A stretch of DNA of 64,000 nt from Marsupella aquatica (Eukaryota > Marchantiophyta): NCBI GenBank assembly GCA_973895155.1, contig OZ316893.1, positions 11,718,001 to 11,782,000 of the forward strand. The letters are read 5' to 3'. Shown here one piece after another: positions 1 to 12,364 of this stretch (within the stretch, counting starts at the first letter, position 1; each line of letters begins with the position of its first letter). The translations under genes and the position numbers were made by a program. Under the pieces are notes generated by a model, which was not told where the DNA came from, did no database searches, and was given only the letters and a program-made list of their open reading frames with translations.

Positions 1-219
1 GCACTCTACCAAACCCCACACAAGCCTGCGGATCTTCTGGTGACAACAAGTGGTATACAACGTCCTTCTTACATATTGGACGGTCTAGCTTAGCATCTTC
101 TTGTCGCCTTTTCTTCCCTATAGGTCAGATGGATGGCGTGTTATGATCCACATTTATGCCCTTGCTACAAGTGGTGACAATAGCAACTTTTTTAGGACCA
201 GGCAATGATGTAGGTGCTT

Positions 220-3150
220 CTACCTGTGCAATTGCACACAGTCCTGTTCAGACAAATGCTTGCTCTCTATTGTTGAACCAACATCTGTTGCACCAATTGC
301 ACCATCAGCAGTCTTACTAGGCACTGGCTCTTGTACTCTCACATGAGCAGGAATACTTTGTGTCAGCATCTCATTGGAACATTCCCCAAACTTGGTTGCT
401 CCCAAGTTGCATCTAGACTTGCCCTTAGATATGGAGGTTTTGCTGGAACGGCCGACTTGATATGCTCTACATGCAAGCACCCCAGAAGGAACATTTGAAT
501 TATAGCATAATAAAAATCAAACTTTAGAAGCATAGATAACAAAACAAATATTGTACAAAAAACAAAATCTAAAATGTTGAACATACTCTTTAAATGTCAG
601 AAGAATGTACCTAGAATGGCAGTTGGCAGAGGATGATGACTTGGACCCACCTCTGCTGACATGGCTTACACATGCTCTTTAGAAGATTTGTCATACTTGG
701 AGATGACGAAGCAGATGGTGGGGCACTTCCACCTCTAACCTCAATGGCGTGCTTCAAGCCAAAAATTGCTTGCATGAGCATCTTGAAATTTGATTCATGC
801 TTCTCAATAAGATTCCCAACACTTAATTCTACACCATCCAAACGTTGGGACAATTGACTTTCCACTTCCGGGAGGTTGGACTCCATCTTGGCCAACCGAT
901 CTGAGATCATAGCCATGCTAGAGAATCCAGTGCTCTGTATCATTGTAACATCTGTTAAAATATGCATGGTAAAGTTCTATGACTAGAAATCAATGAAATA
1001 TATGTCAAATGCTTAGATAAACATACATTTATTTATAAATTCAAATTAATAACTATTTAATGTAGATATGGGTCTGCTAGACAGGGTGCAAGGCGTCTAG
1101 CATATACCTTTTTGGAAGCATCACTTAACTCACTCATTCTCATGCTTCTGATTTCAGCCCTGACATCTTCTTTGGTAGGACTTACTCCGTTCAATTTTTT
1201 GTGTCAAAGCCATGATTATATAGAAATATTAGTCATTGCGAGTTACATGCCAAAATTATAAATACATCCCAAAGTTGTGCATGAACACATACCAAAAGTT
1301 AGTCAAAGTTAAGGCTTTGACTTACCAAGTGTGCTACAACTGGGGCGTTGCCCTTCCTTCCTGCTAGAGTTGGATTCCTCACACTGGCTTGTGCCATAGA
1401 CATTTGTTCACTTTTTTGCTTGCCAGTTTCACTGAGAAAATATGTCACCAATCTAGACCACTTGTTTGGATCCACCAAAGGTGCTGGACGCATTGTCTTG
1501 CTCTCTCCATTTTCTTTCCACAACATGTGCAGCCTATATCTCAATTTTCATTATTCCTCTAGCATAGTGAGCCAGACATTCACTTGAAACCATGGCTCCC
1601 TCATTTGGACCAACATAATCCCATTTGTCAGAAACATCTTTACAAACTGCGGCCCAATCAGACCTATGCTGATCTGCAAAAGCAATTATGCTCAAGTCCA
1701 ACCACCGCAATTATACTTCAGCACATAGATCAAATTGCCATCTATTCTTCCCTTTTGAAGTGGTAGTTACCCAACCATTTTTATTCACACTAACTCTGCC
1801 AAGTTTAGGTACCTCCTCTTTTGCACAACTCCCTATAGTGCCGCTACTTGGTGTTGTACTTCCCACCTGCCTTTGAGGATAGTTGGTATTGTCCCCTACA
1901 TAGATAAAGAAGCATAGTTAGAATCCTTTCAAAGTACATTTTATTGTTGGGATTAATGTAGCAATTTGGCATACCTATTACTCCTAAACTTAATTACTAA
2001 ATGATTTGACATGCTAGAATTGTCACTAAGTACCTATCCCTTTTTGCTGAGATGTTGTACTCCATAATTGTAGTGTTCCCCCACCATCAGGCCAATCTCT
2101 TCGGGCCATCCAATTTTCTGAACCATATCCACTACTCATGTAGTTGGCTGTTCGTTGTGGAGGTGCACGGGTATAGCGACGGAGACAGGAAATAGGTAAA
2201 CAATTTTTTTTTCCTGTTTTTAATATGTTGTTACCAGAAAAAAATCACTGTTACCAGGAAAAATGACAATTTAAAAATGTCTCCTAAAACATGTCATTTT
2301 CAAAAAAATTAACAATGCAACATTTTTGGCTAGCTTTGGGCGTTAGCAAAAAAACTGGTTGACCAAAAAAAATATTTCAAAAAAAAATTCCACCCATTTT
2401 CCTGTTACCAGTTTTGTTGTCTTTTGTAAACAATTCAGGTGCACGACAGGTTTCATGCTCATACTTTTCTCACTCAGGACGTGAATAATCTGACAAAAGT
2501 AAGACATGTCCACACATGACAAGCATAAGATATACATATAATATCTGCATACAACATACTTAAAAAATGCAAATGAAAGTGTAGAACCTGAACAAAGTAC
2601 AACACTCCAATTGCAAATAATAGTTTGTGACACTTATTGTTAAATTGTAGACGTGGATCATGAGGCTGGGGTAATGGGCCTGGATCAAATCTACTTGTAG
2701 GTGCCACTCTCCACCTTGCTGAAGTTTAATGGGTTGCCCTCTCCTATGTGAGGGTCCATTCATTGGCCCATGATAATTAGTATCATTTGGGAGACCACGG
2801 CCAAAACCAGCACTTGAGCTCCCCTTGTACTTTGGTGGGTTTTTTAAACTTGATGGACCACCCTCAATTGTCTTTCTCTATAGAAAAGAATAAGAAAATA
2901 TGATAATGCAAAGATGCATCGCAAAACATACGAGGCAAGCCAAGCATCCAACATAGTAGTTTAATATATTAGTTAACTACAATTTTTAAGAATACCAAAT
3001 CTGCCAGCTACAACAAAACTTTCATAGTCATAATTCAAAGAATTACAATTAGAAAAGAACAAACACTACCTGAACTTTGTTGGGCTCCACCATAAGTTCT
3101 TCATTGTCAAGTGAGTCCTCAGATTCAACACTCAGCCCTCTCCTGCTAGG
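220..3150 (-). pseudogene. Decayed plant CACTA-type (PTTA-like) protein gene, minus strand
   Basis: Several short minus-strand coding blocks lie in a row. The clearest (1299-1544) reads a charged segment with PLVDPNKWSRLVTYFLSE followed by KSEQMSMAQASVRNP and an AGRKGNAPVVAHL stretch. This is the pattern of the plant transposase family associated with En/Spm-CACTA elements (PTTA). A preceding block (about 1560-1660) encodes FADQHRSDWAAVCKDVSDKW but joins in another frame, so either an intron or a frameshift lies between. A later block (611-967) is coiled-coil-like (MAMISDRLAKMESNLPEVESQL). Blocks around 2640-2770 and 3060-3150 may be upstream exons. Such proteins are usually ORF1-like DNA-binding partners of CACTA transposases. 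I see no full-length frame and no terminal repeats, so I treat it as a remnant. The PTTA assignment is from motif memory. Confidence 0.4.
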
Positions 3151-3689
3151 CTCCTAGCGAGTAACAAAAGTCATCAAGATATGACCCTCAAAACACTAAG
3201 CCAACCATGAAAACATAGAAACTGCTACTTCATATCATTGATCTTATGACCAAGCACCAAGAAAGTCACCCAAAGCAAGGGTCCTCTGTTCAAAGGGCTT
3301 GTTCCCAATGACCACCATCCTCCAAGTTCCTTTGCTTCCTGAATAGTACCGCTCACGGCCGCATGTATCACAAACCCAAAGCAAACAAGCAAGCACATTC
3401 CAAAGTGCCCTATGTTATAATTTTTATATAACTCATATGCAAATAATATAATATTTTTCATTTTATTCATTGTCATTTGCAAAGCGATATGCTTCACCAA
3501 GCTTTTCATTTACAGTAATTCCTACTACATATATTGATTCTGATCTATCCGATTGACTTCTATATGGGGTCCCATGCAACTCAGCCCCTCAAAAAAAGAA
3601 AATATCACCATCTATCTTAATACCATATTCTAGGAGTACCAAATGTCCTCCTTCATTAACATTTGAAGGATTTGAGGACATCAGCATAG

Positions 3690-3870
3690 TGAAATTACTC
3701 TTATCTACACTGTTTACCATAGTTAGTGTTAGTAACACTAATTGTGTATCCACCAAAAATTAGCACCCCACTCAAAATAGTGTTAGTAACACTAAATATG
3801 TATTAACACTAATTGTGAGCGATTAAATTAGTGTTACCATTCACACTAATTCCAGAGAGGCAATATATCA
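3690..3870. repeat. Cluster of short palindromic repeats (TTAGTGTTAGTAACACTAA type)
   Basis: Copies of a self-complementary motif around TAGTGTTAGTAACACTA occur at about 3724-3742 and 3778-3795, with half-copies (ATTAACACTAATTGTG, AAATTAGTGTTACC, CACACTAATTCC) nearby. Clustered short inverted motifs like this are common in subterminal regions of plant DNA transposons. I cannot find a partner terminus, so the parent element is unknown. Confidence 0.4.
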
Positions 3871-4206
3871 CACTCAATCCAGTTTGACAACTTTTACGAA
3901 GGCGCTTTGCAACTACACAAGTTTAGCTCTAAGACAGGCTGGAGTGAGACTGAGAAATTGTTATGTATATCATGTTACATTGGACCAAGAATTGCTCAAA
4001 ATAAATTACAGTTGGGGCAAGATCGAATCCAATATTGAATACACCTGGGGCAAGATTGAATCAAGGATTGAATGCTCAAGATTGAATCGAGACTTGAATG
4101 CTCAAAATACAGTAGTGTAGATACAATGTGGAATCTCTCTTATATCTATCAGATGAATAGATTGACGTGAAAACTATAAAATCACCCTAGCTTACAGATC
4201 ACGGAG

Positions 4207-4800
4207 TTGAATTTGGGGATCCCCAATCCATTCTTTGGTCGTTTTAATTTTCTTGAATGTCTTTGCATCTACCGCCAATTTTTTCGTACAAGTTTGGGCC
4301 TGCTGAGCTACCATCAAGAATCTTTCCATGTCAGACGTGCAATCTGCTTCATATGTTGGCATCATTCAGACAATCTCATTTGCAGACAATCGAGTTGAAG
4401 GATTGTCATGAAACCTTGTGGGTGATGGAATGTGCTCAATATTGACTTCAGGATAGAGCAAATATTTGCTTGGCTCAAGCTGCCTGCCCATCTCCATGGA
4501 CATTTCAATCGAGTCGTATGAGAGAATGAATACTCTCTCAACAAAGTGCTCTAACAAGCTGAAATGGTCCACCACATCAGCCCATGTCTTGGCCACCAAA
4601 ACATTTGTATCAACTTAAATACAGTATCGTTGTTGAATTCCCCAACAAGTTGTGAAGCTTCTCACCACCTTGCCAGCCTCGGTAATTGGAAGGAAACAAA
4701 TCTTGAGCTCCTTGAATATCTTGGGAGCCATTCTGATAAAAACTCATACTCTATGCTACTTACAATTAGACTATTGACTGAGATAAAATGAGAGATTGAG
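4207..4800 (-). pseudogene. Unidentified protein-coding remnant, minus strand
   Basis: The minus strand has an uninterrupted stretch at 4366-4599 containing VAKTWADVVDHFSLLEHFVERVFILSYDSIEMSMEMGRQ, and the same reading continues with degraded similarity on both sides after stops or frame changes. Composition and length of open frame look like genuine coding sequence rather than chance. I do not recognise the family. No start codon, splice pattern or neighbouring exon can be fixed. It may be a host gene fragment or part of a transposon protein. Confidence 0.3.
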
Positions 4801-6980
4801 AAACAAATCGTAGGACTTAAGACATACTGGAATGTTGAGATCGACTACTGTGACTCTAAGCGCATCATTCACTCATGAACGGCTGGCAATAGGACAAGAA
4901 TGAGCCTAAAATTTGGGAAGATAAGGCCATCATCCAAATACTTCCAAAATGCAGAAATGCCACTGACGGCTATTGTTCATTGAGTTGGCAAATGGCTCTT
5001 TGAGAGCGTTATGTTCAAGAAAGATATCAGTTGAAGGCAAATTGTCAATTGAAATGCAAGTAAGTCCACGACTCATTTATTGCGCAGGTTAGATCAAGCA
5101 CAAATAAAGCATTCAAGAAATCAACTAAGATCAAATTAGTTTCTAGGCTTACGTAGACTTTAAGGTGAGCAAAACAAGCAGTGCTTTACTGAAAAATTTG
5201 AGCTTACATATTCCAACTCGTCTGATATTTGCTTCCCAGATGTCAACCAATGGGGCATTTCACTTGTGTCATCCTCAATGCCAAGGATATGATAGATTTT
5301 CTAAATCATTCACATCCATGTCCATATTGTGAAGACATGTACAAAATTTGGTTGTTGCCATCAGAACCCACTTCTGGTTCCTCCATTGTAACATCATCCT
5401 AAGTACCATAAACACTCTCAGGATTAGCCAATGATGCAAAATCAACCATTGTCCCCTCTCTTGAAACGCGAGCACATTTTTCTGCTGGAGGCAATATTGT
5501 CTATTGCACACTGTCTCCTCTGTTGGAATGTGAGCATGTGAAATCACCATACCGGGCACCATATCCAGCACCGGGCACCATACCCCATATCTCATTGGTG
5601 AATCTATTTTTTCCAGATCTCTATATCCGTAGATGGACTTATAACATAGAAATTATTAGGAACTATTTTCCAAATAACATGTTGATAACATGTTGGAATA
5701 ATCATACCTTCCTCAATATATGAGAAAAGTATTTATATATCTTGCAAGAGTTTTGGAATTTTTTTGGCAAAATACAGCTGGGATATGAGCTTCTCTTTGA
5801 ACTTTGTAAAATGGTCCCTCTTCCTTAAAACATAGGTTTGTGAATCTTTTTGGAACTTTTGGATACAAATTTGTAATCCATATCCAAGAGATGATAAATT
5901 ATAGCAAAATTGCATCATGTGCAAAATCTGGTCCCAATCCCACTTTTGAAAATATTCAGGCCATCGTTTGGATTTCTGGAAAAAATAAAGTCCATCATAA
6001 AATTTTGAAAGTATTCCGATCATACTTCCACCATTGAGGATTCAAACACCATATTTAAATAAATTTTGCTCTCCCAAAAGCCACTTCAAAAGTAACATTG
6101 TATATAAACCCCGAGCCCATTCATTAAAATGATACGGGGATAAAAATAGGATGCAGCTTCTGGGATAAGTTCCTGTGAACCTTCGTGATTTCTTGAGGGT
6201 GGGACCTGTAGAGATATTATATTTAAATTTTAGTACGGCCCAAAAAATTGTCAAAATTTATGGACTATAGTTGTTCTTTGACAAATGACACCCTTGGGGC
6301 AAGTATTTGGGACACACATGTGTGTTTCAGAATCATCTTTGAATATGTATATCAACGCCGGAGCTGAGAATTCCCCAAATAGTTTTGGAGTCTCCCCCCC
6401 ACCCCCACCCGGAGTATCAACATCAAGTCTTGATTCTTACTTCACAAATGTGGTCTCACCAAATACTCCAACTATTTAAATATTGTGATGTCATATATTT
6501 CAAGGTCATGTGAACTTTAAAATTTTACCTTTTTGTTTGCAATGTCATGTTGCAATCCACTCTTCACATGTCGCTTGTAAATTATTGGTCTCATTCTGTT
6601 TGTTTCTCTTTAACAAATTGAGAGTGGAGCTCACTTTTACAAAAGTCTTGGAAGTGGGGTTAGCTTCAGGAGTGTACATTCAAGTAAAAAATATGAATAC
6701 CAAGCTTAACCCATGCATGGGTGTCATTTAGCAGAGGTACTTTGACATTTATACAAGAGAATTTAACCTAACAGGCCCAAGAGTTTAGACATGGGCACGG
6801 AGAATAATGATTACTAAACAACCATTTTTAGCCGGTCAATATGACCTGGCCATCCCCTAACTTAGTTATCAAGAAGTTCTTTAAGTATCTTCTCAATAAT
6901 CTACAAATATGTTTTAAATTTAAAAATCTATGCTATTGTTCATGACTCATATGATCCCAAGGTGTTAATTAAGTTACAGA
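4801..6980. other. Unassigned AT-rich DNA, no gene supported
   Basis: Only short ORFs occur here. The minus-strand frame at 5275-5595 is the longest (106 codons) but has no recognisable motif and is mixed with stops in neighbouring frames. A small direct repeat of a CCGGGCACCATA-type motif occurs near 5545-5590. I see no terminal repeats or RNA gene. Confidence 0.4.
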
Positions 6981-7004
6981 TTGCAGTATTGCAGTATTGC
7001 AGTA
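6981..7004. repeat. Three tandem copies of an 8-bp unit at the truncation junction
   Basis: TTGCAGTA is repeated three times immediately before the point (6999) where homology to the second gypsy copy begins. The corresponding site in the intact copy (17853) has a single GCAGTA. This looks like filler or slippage at a deletion or repair junction. Confidence 0.7.
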
Positions 7005-7671
7005 TTTAGTTAAACATAGGCCTACTACTCCCTACCATCCAAAGGCAAACGGGTTGACAGAACGAGCAAACGGAATCATAGGAAAGATATTGAACAAGAC
7101 AGTAGCTCAGAACAAACTCGATTGGGATGATAAATTGTTTGCTGCTGTTTTTGCTTACAATCTTGCCTATAAATCCACTACCGGTCATACACCCTTCTTC
7201 TTAACCTTTGGACAAGAAGCCCTGGTACCCATGCAACTTGAGATACCGACATTTCAAGTTACAATTGAGGAAAGAGCCTCAGCGGAGGAGAGCCTAAAGG
7301 AGCGAGAATATAGGTTAGAAGCTTTAGAGGAAGCGAGAATGATTTCAGCCGAGAGAGTAGAATATAGACAGAATATCATGAAGCAGCAGTATGATAAAAG
7401 GTTAAAAGTAGTTAGTATTCATACCGGTGATCTTGTGCTACTTTATGACAGTAGGTATAGTAGGTTTCCAGGAAAGCTTTACACTCGCTGGTTAGGACCC
7501 TTTAGAGTAACCATGATGTTCCCCAATGGCTCCGTACAATTGGCCAACATTACGGGAGAGGTATATCCAGTTCGCATCCATTATGACCGCCTCAAGAAAT
7601 ACTATATGGACGAAGATGAAGTTGTTCGCGAGGACGCTTCACAATTAAGTGGGGAGCTATGTGATGCCTAG
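6999..7671 (+). pseudogene. Truncated gypsy integrase C-terminal fragment
   Basis: The frame begins at the DNA homology junction and encodes the end of the integrase catalytic core and its C-terminal region. The third catalytic acid is present in GLTERANGIIGK, but the two aspartates found in the complete copy (17.6-17.8 kb) are missing. Downstream the GPY/F-type motif RWLGPFRV is visible, and no chromodomain follows. The fragment cannot encode a working integrase. It ends in the same TAG as the intact copy, followed by the same 103-nt gap before the next ORF. Confidence 0.85.
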
Positions 7672-7774
7672 ACAAGAATCACTCGGCCGGTTAAGTGGGT
7701 AAAGCAGGAAGGCACCCTAGGAACACCTTAGTATAAGGACAAAACAAGGAAAATATAAACAATTAGGGGCAACC

Positions 7775-10700
7775 ATGGAACCCGGGCAGAGGCCGGAGGT
7801 AAGGCTGAGGGTGAAAACCCGATTAGGGTTAGGGCGCGTTAAGCGTCGGCGGCTAGGAAGGATCAACGGGAAGAAGGACCGGCAGAGGAGAGGGGTAAGG
7901 AGCGCTTGCAGGAGATGGTGGCTCATTTGCGAGCACGAACTAGGCAGACGACTACGGGAGGCCAACTACTGTCAGCTGCTTAGGCAAGCACTCGGGGAGA
8001 GAGTTGATACCGACGATCGACCTAAGGAGGGTATGAGCAACGTCAATCAAGCGGCACATTTCTGGGGATGCCTGTTCGAACGGGCAACTGAGTACATCAA
8101 GACTTACGAGGACGAGGAGTCAGAAAGGGCAGCTCGAGAACGGCAGGAGCTCGCTCGATTGTGGGAGCTGCAGAAGACGGCTTTCTTAGGAGGCGAACTC
8201 ATCAAGGACGAGTTCCTGTGGACGCCTACTTCCAATCAACTCGACGATCTTCTATTTTGCAAAGACAGCGTCGTCGGCATCCGAGAGGCCATCAAGAACT
8301 GCAACGACATACACTGGGAATTAAAGGGTAGCACGGAAAGGTGGACCCAGGCAACGGTGCTAGGAGAAACCTCCACGGCAGCAGAGATGAAGAGGAAGGG
8401 GGCCGTCAACGATGAAGCCACCCCGACAAAAAGAATGAGGTCGGCGGCACCAAAGAGGCCAGCCGAGCAGCAGAGCAGGAGGCAGGGAGAAGCCGAAGAG
8501 GAGGAGGTCGATCCCATCAAGGCCATTCCAACCAGGGATGACACCTGGAAGGGCTGGGCGGCAACCCTACCGGTGGAGGTGCAACTACATTTTGCACGGG
8601 AGGAGGATGCATGCTTTACGGCCATGCAGACCAAGAAGTACCAAGGCTTCATGGCCGGATCCGGCTTGGAGGCCTTTGTAAGATTACCATGGCTGAAGCC
8701 GGAGGTACCGGAGTCAGACCTATTAGAATTCGTGGGGTCATGGGAACCCGAGACCAATTGCACGAGGATATATGGGAAGGATTTCTATCTTACTCCCAAG
8801 GTAATTGCCGAAGTGTTTGGCTTGCCGATAGGCAATAAGACCAAAGTTGATACCAGGAAGACCTTGCCTGACAAGGAGTTCCGGTCGTTCCCAGGGCCAT
8901 CAACGAAGAATGGCTTCTTCCGGAACACCTGCACCAACCCGCACATAGGAGAGATGATCGACTTCTTGCGGGTGACCATGCATTGTAACTTGCCGAGGGC
9001 AGAGATCGGCAAGGCACAGGTCTATCTGGCAGAAAGGCCAGACCCAAGCCGGGACTACAATGGGTACCTCCTCAACCAATTGAAGAAGATCTTAAAGGAG
9101 GAGCAGCAGGTAATCGGCATGGGGAGGTGTCGCGGCTTGGCTATCACATGCCGCTGTTGTGCCGGTATGCCAGAGGTCATACTTTTGCCCCGGTACTTCC
9201 CCTGCAGGTAAGGGCACCCGAGGAAGCTCCAACGCCGAGGCCGTTGGCTGAGAAGCCTCAACCACCTGTTAGTCCTACGATCGAGCAGGTGTTTAGGCCC
9301 AGGAAGGAAGACTTGCCGATGCAGCAACCAGGCATGCAGAGTCTGCTGAAACTACTGGAGAAAGAAAAGAAATCGGCATCGGCAACAACAACGGCAACGA
9401 CAACAATGCAGGACACTACTACAGAGGTAGGCCTACACTGGCTCACAAGAGAAAACCCCTTTGCTGGAGACAAGGAGAGAATCAGGCCGGAATCCAAGCC
9501 AGGTGTTCGAATGTACGTGGGAACCTCAAGCTCCGAATCTGAGGCAAAATTGCCTGAAGCTCCTACCGACGAAGAGGAGAGGGAGAAGCCGGACGTCCAA
9601 GAGGTAGAAGAGGCAGTGGAGGACTGCAGCCATGATAATTCCGGCTATGGGTCGGACCATCACGTTCCAGGAGTAAGGACCTGTGGCCGGTTTGTCCCCA
9701 CACTTCCAAGGGTAGTGCGAGGGGACCCCAACCAGCAGAGTAGCCCTGAGTCTCCCCCACCAGATGTTGCTCCCCCGAGCTTCGACGGCATAAAACAGAC
9801 GGTGCAGGAATTTCAGGAGCGAATCAGGCAGGAGGAGGAGGTCGCCCTGGCTAAGGAAAAGGATTTACCAGGAGGAGATTGGCCGGAGGACATCAGGCGG
9901 CTAGCCGAAAAAGGAAGCACACCTCTAGCCACGATTGAAGAGATCCGCAGGACGGCTTGGGAGCAGAGGCCACGATGGGCGATGCCGATCACTTCTACTT
10001 ACTCCACCTACGCTAAGAATAGAGCCATGGAGTATGGTGAGATGTGTGGGGAACTTGCGCTCGGCATCTTTGGAGAGGAGTTGGAGATAGGACCCTTTTT
10101 CCATAGGGAGCAGTTGGAGAAGCACCAATTAGAAGAAGCGGTGGCTTTAGAGAGAAGCAAGAAGGACGAGGTCATTCGGCGGCTTAGGAGGATGGAAGCC
10201 GAGATTGAAGATCTAAGGGCGGCCAAGAAAGCCCAAGATGAACTGCGGATTAAACGACATGAGCTGAACATCATGCAGGGGCAGTTGGACACCGCGCAGG
10301 CTGATAATCAGAATATCAAGGATAAACTGACTCAGACGCAGGAAGAGTTGGCCGACACAATCAAAGAGAGGGAGAAGTGGAAGCAAGAGCTGAAGAATAC
10401 AGAGGAGGCCCACATAACAGCCAACAGCCGGGCCATGGCGGAGACCCAAAGAAAGGAATGGGCGTTGAAAGGGGAGCTCGAGAAAATCCGCGGAGCCCTT
10501 GAGCAGAAGGAGGTCGAGTTAGGGAAATCCTATCAAGGGATTATGGCGCTGCAGTAGGAGCTTGCGTCCCTGACGGCCAGCTTCAAGGCCGACCTAAGGG
10601 AGAAGGACGAGATGCTCGAACAGACTTACGCCAAGATGAACCAGATAGAGTCTGTCATCATTGCAGAGCTTGACAAGGAGCTAAGAGCAACCCAGGAGGA

Positions 10701-11373
10701 GAGGGCTACCTTGAAGAAGGAATTGGAGGAAGCCCACAGGGAGCAGGAGGAGGCCAAAAACGAGCTGGAGGGGGCACGTAAGGACCTGGATGAAACCCAA
10801 GAGGAGTTGGAGGAAATCACGAGGAAGATGGAGAACCTACAGCGGCGGGCCGACAACCAAACAGAGTGACTGAAGAAACAAGCCGCAGTATTTAAATGCT
10901 TAGCTGCAGCAGGTCCATCTCCCGTTGGGACAAACCAGTTACCAGGGGTGGTAATTGCCGAAGGACAAGCCGCGCCACCTGCACCAGTGCCGGAAGTAAG
11001 TGGGAAGGGGAAGGGACCAGCTGCCGAGCCACCAACAAAGAAGAAGCGGAAACCTTCAGGGTCAAGGAGTAATACAACTTCACAGGCCGTGGTGATCAAG
11101 GAGGTAGACCCAGCACCGACCCCAGACAGGGTCACGGCTAAGGATCCAACTACCCTAGGGGAAGGGGAGGCCGAAGCCGAGGGAGTGACTGAGGCCGAAG
11201 CCGTGGGTATTGCCGAGGCCGGTGTCGAGGCTGAAGCCGAAGGTGGACCCAGTCAGGCCGATGGAGAGTTGACTCGGTCAAGGGCAGGTAATCTGTCAGT
11301 AGGCGGGCCAACGGCAGTGGCTGAGGAGGAAGTGTTGGGGGCGTCCATTGAGGATCCACCACCGGTGTCGTGA
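7775..11373 (+). pseudogene. Extra ORF (coiled-coil nuclear protein), disrupted copy
   Basis: This is the left copy of the large ORF downstream of integrase; domains are described at 18629-22227. The coding sequence runs 7775-9109, a putative intron 9110-9207, then 9208 onward. Two in-frame stops break it: TAG at 10555-10557 where the other copy has CAG, and TGA at 10867-10869 where the other has CGG. All three underlying changes are C-to-T or G-to-A at CpG or CHG sites, as expected from deamination of methylated cytosine in silenced plant DNA. Beyond the second stop the frame stays open to 11373. Confidence 0.8.
9110..9207 (+). other. Putative 98-nt phase-0 intron in the extra ORF (left copy)
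   Basis: The donor context is CAG|GTAATC. The acceptor is a pyrimidine-rich run ending CTTCCCCTGCAG|GTAAGG. Removing exactly 98 nt joins two long ORFs in different frames without changing a codon. The right copy has the same sites (19964-20061). Confidence 0.6.
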
Positions 11374-12295
11374 CGGTGCAAGGGCGCCGTTCCTTTTAGG
11401 GAGGGCGGACGTGGAGGGAGGAGGCGTGAGTGGGTAGGGCAGGCGCGGATCTCCACGTTTAGGATTAGGATCAGAACCAGGAGCGGACCTGACACTTAGC
11501 TTAGTGGGATTGCGGTCCCACTGGTAGGAGCAACACTTGTGCTCCTGCCTTGCTGTACATAGGTAGATTCGGGCAAGTAGATTACTGTTAAGTAGATTAG
11601 GCTTACGATGCAAAGAATGGCGGATCCACTACCAGGATAAGTACCTGGGCAGCGGGGAGCTCAGGGCCTCTTCTTTAGCAAGTTTTTAGTTTGCACCAGC
11701 CGGGCTGGGATCAAGTAGTACGAGAAGCTCTCGGTTAGTCATACAGTGACCCTTGTGTATATTCATGTTTCCTCATGCCTAAGAGCTGAATAGAGTTGGC
11801 CTCACGGCTTAGTTCGCAGAACTTGTGTATGAGATGTACTGTTTGTATGGCAAGTGCATGGTATGACTCAGTCAGAATGAGTCATTTTGCTATTTGTGTG
11901 TCGCATTAACTTGTGTGAAGAGTGCCCACATCAACAGAAGGAAGGAAAGTAAGCAGGGGAGTGAGAGTTGGATGTGTCGAGCTGAGAGAGGTCTTAGCGG
12001 CTTAACCAAGCCTATTGGGGATCATTCCGGCGGCGGAATCCAAACATACCTAACAAGAAGACAGGGGAAGACAGGGGAAGACAGGGGAAGGCCTATATTA
12101 GGCCGGCTACGTATCTCATGACCCGATGAAGGATCTGTCCAGTATATGTGTGTAAAATGTTAATAGTAGTAGTAGAAGGTTAGCAGCGTCCCATGCCGCT
12201 AAGCCGCGGAAACGGCCTCGCCAAGCACGAAACCTGCGGGAATCGGCTTGAGCTGGGGGGTTCCTTGGGTTTAGGGAGCCATGGGACGCACCACA
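11333..12295 (+). repeat. Central LTR of the gypsy element (shared by both copies)
   Basis: The right edge is firm: CACCACA at 12295 is followed by a primer-binding-like sequence, and the matching LTR ends at 23139. The left edge is uncertain. A purine tract GAGGAGGAAG directly before TGTTGG puts it at 11333, overlapping the end of the extra ORF. An alternative is TGAGTGGG at 11427 after a longer, interrupted purine tract. Length is therefore about 870-960 bp. Differences from the 3' LTR are two transitions and the 10-bp unit count. Confidence 0.65.
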
Positions 12296-12299
12296 TTTT

Positions 12300-12319
12300 T
12301 GGCGCTAGATGGAGGGGGC
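12300..12319 (+). other. Primer-binding site of the gypsy element
   Basis: TGGCGCTAGATGGAGGGGGC starts four bases after the LTR end. TGGCG at this position matches the CCA-ended tRNA-complement signature of many plant Ty3/gypsy elements. Which tRNA primes cannot be fixed by eye. Confidence 0.65.
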
Positions 12320-12364
12320 ATTTCTTAAGCCGTGACATATGAAGTTAGAACGGAAGCATAGGTA

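Larger units (their letters stand above)
6999..12295 (+). mobile_element. 5'-truncated Ty3/gypsy element copy (integrase C-terminus to LTR)
   Basis: This segment is nearly identical to 17853-23139. It starts inside the integrase coding sequence, runs through the extra ORF, and ends at the LTR end CACCACA. It is not a giant LTR: the left edges of the two copies lack a shared TG, there is no polypurine tract before 17853, and no target duplication pairs with TGAAC after 23139. The simplest reading is a head-to-tail pair of elements sharing a central LTR, the left one truncated. The copies differ at about 21 positions plus one 10-bp unit (acaggggaag, three copies here and two in the other). Confidence 0.8.

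Noticed and set aside
8236-11135. Long minus-strand ORFs (up to 175 codons) within the gypsy extra ORF
   Set aside because: They mirror the GC-rich, coiled-coil coding strand and occur identically in both copies at 19090-21989; no motifs or splice support.
11894-12121. 75-codon ORF in the LTR
   Set aside because: Differs between LTR copies because of the 10-bp repeat unit and has no motif; LTR transcripts are not expected to encode it.
6999-12295. A giant 5.3-kb LTR carrying the end of pol
   Set aside because: The left edges of the two copies do not share a TG start, no purine tract precedes 17853, and no target duplication matches TGAAC after 23139. Truncated tandem elements explain it better.
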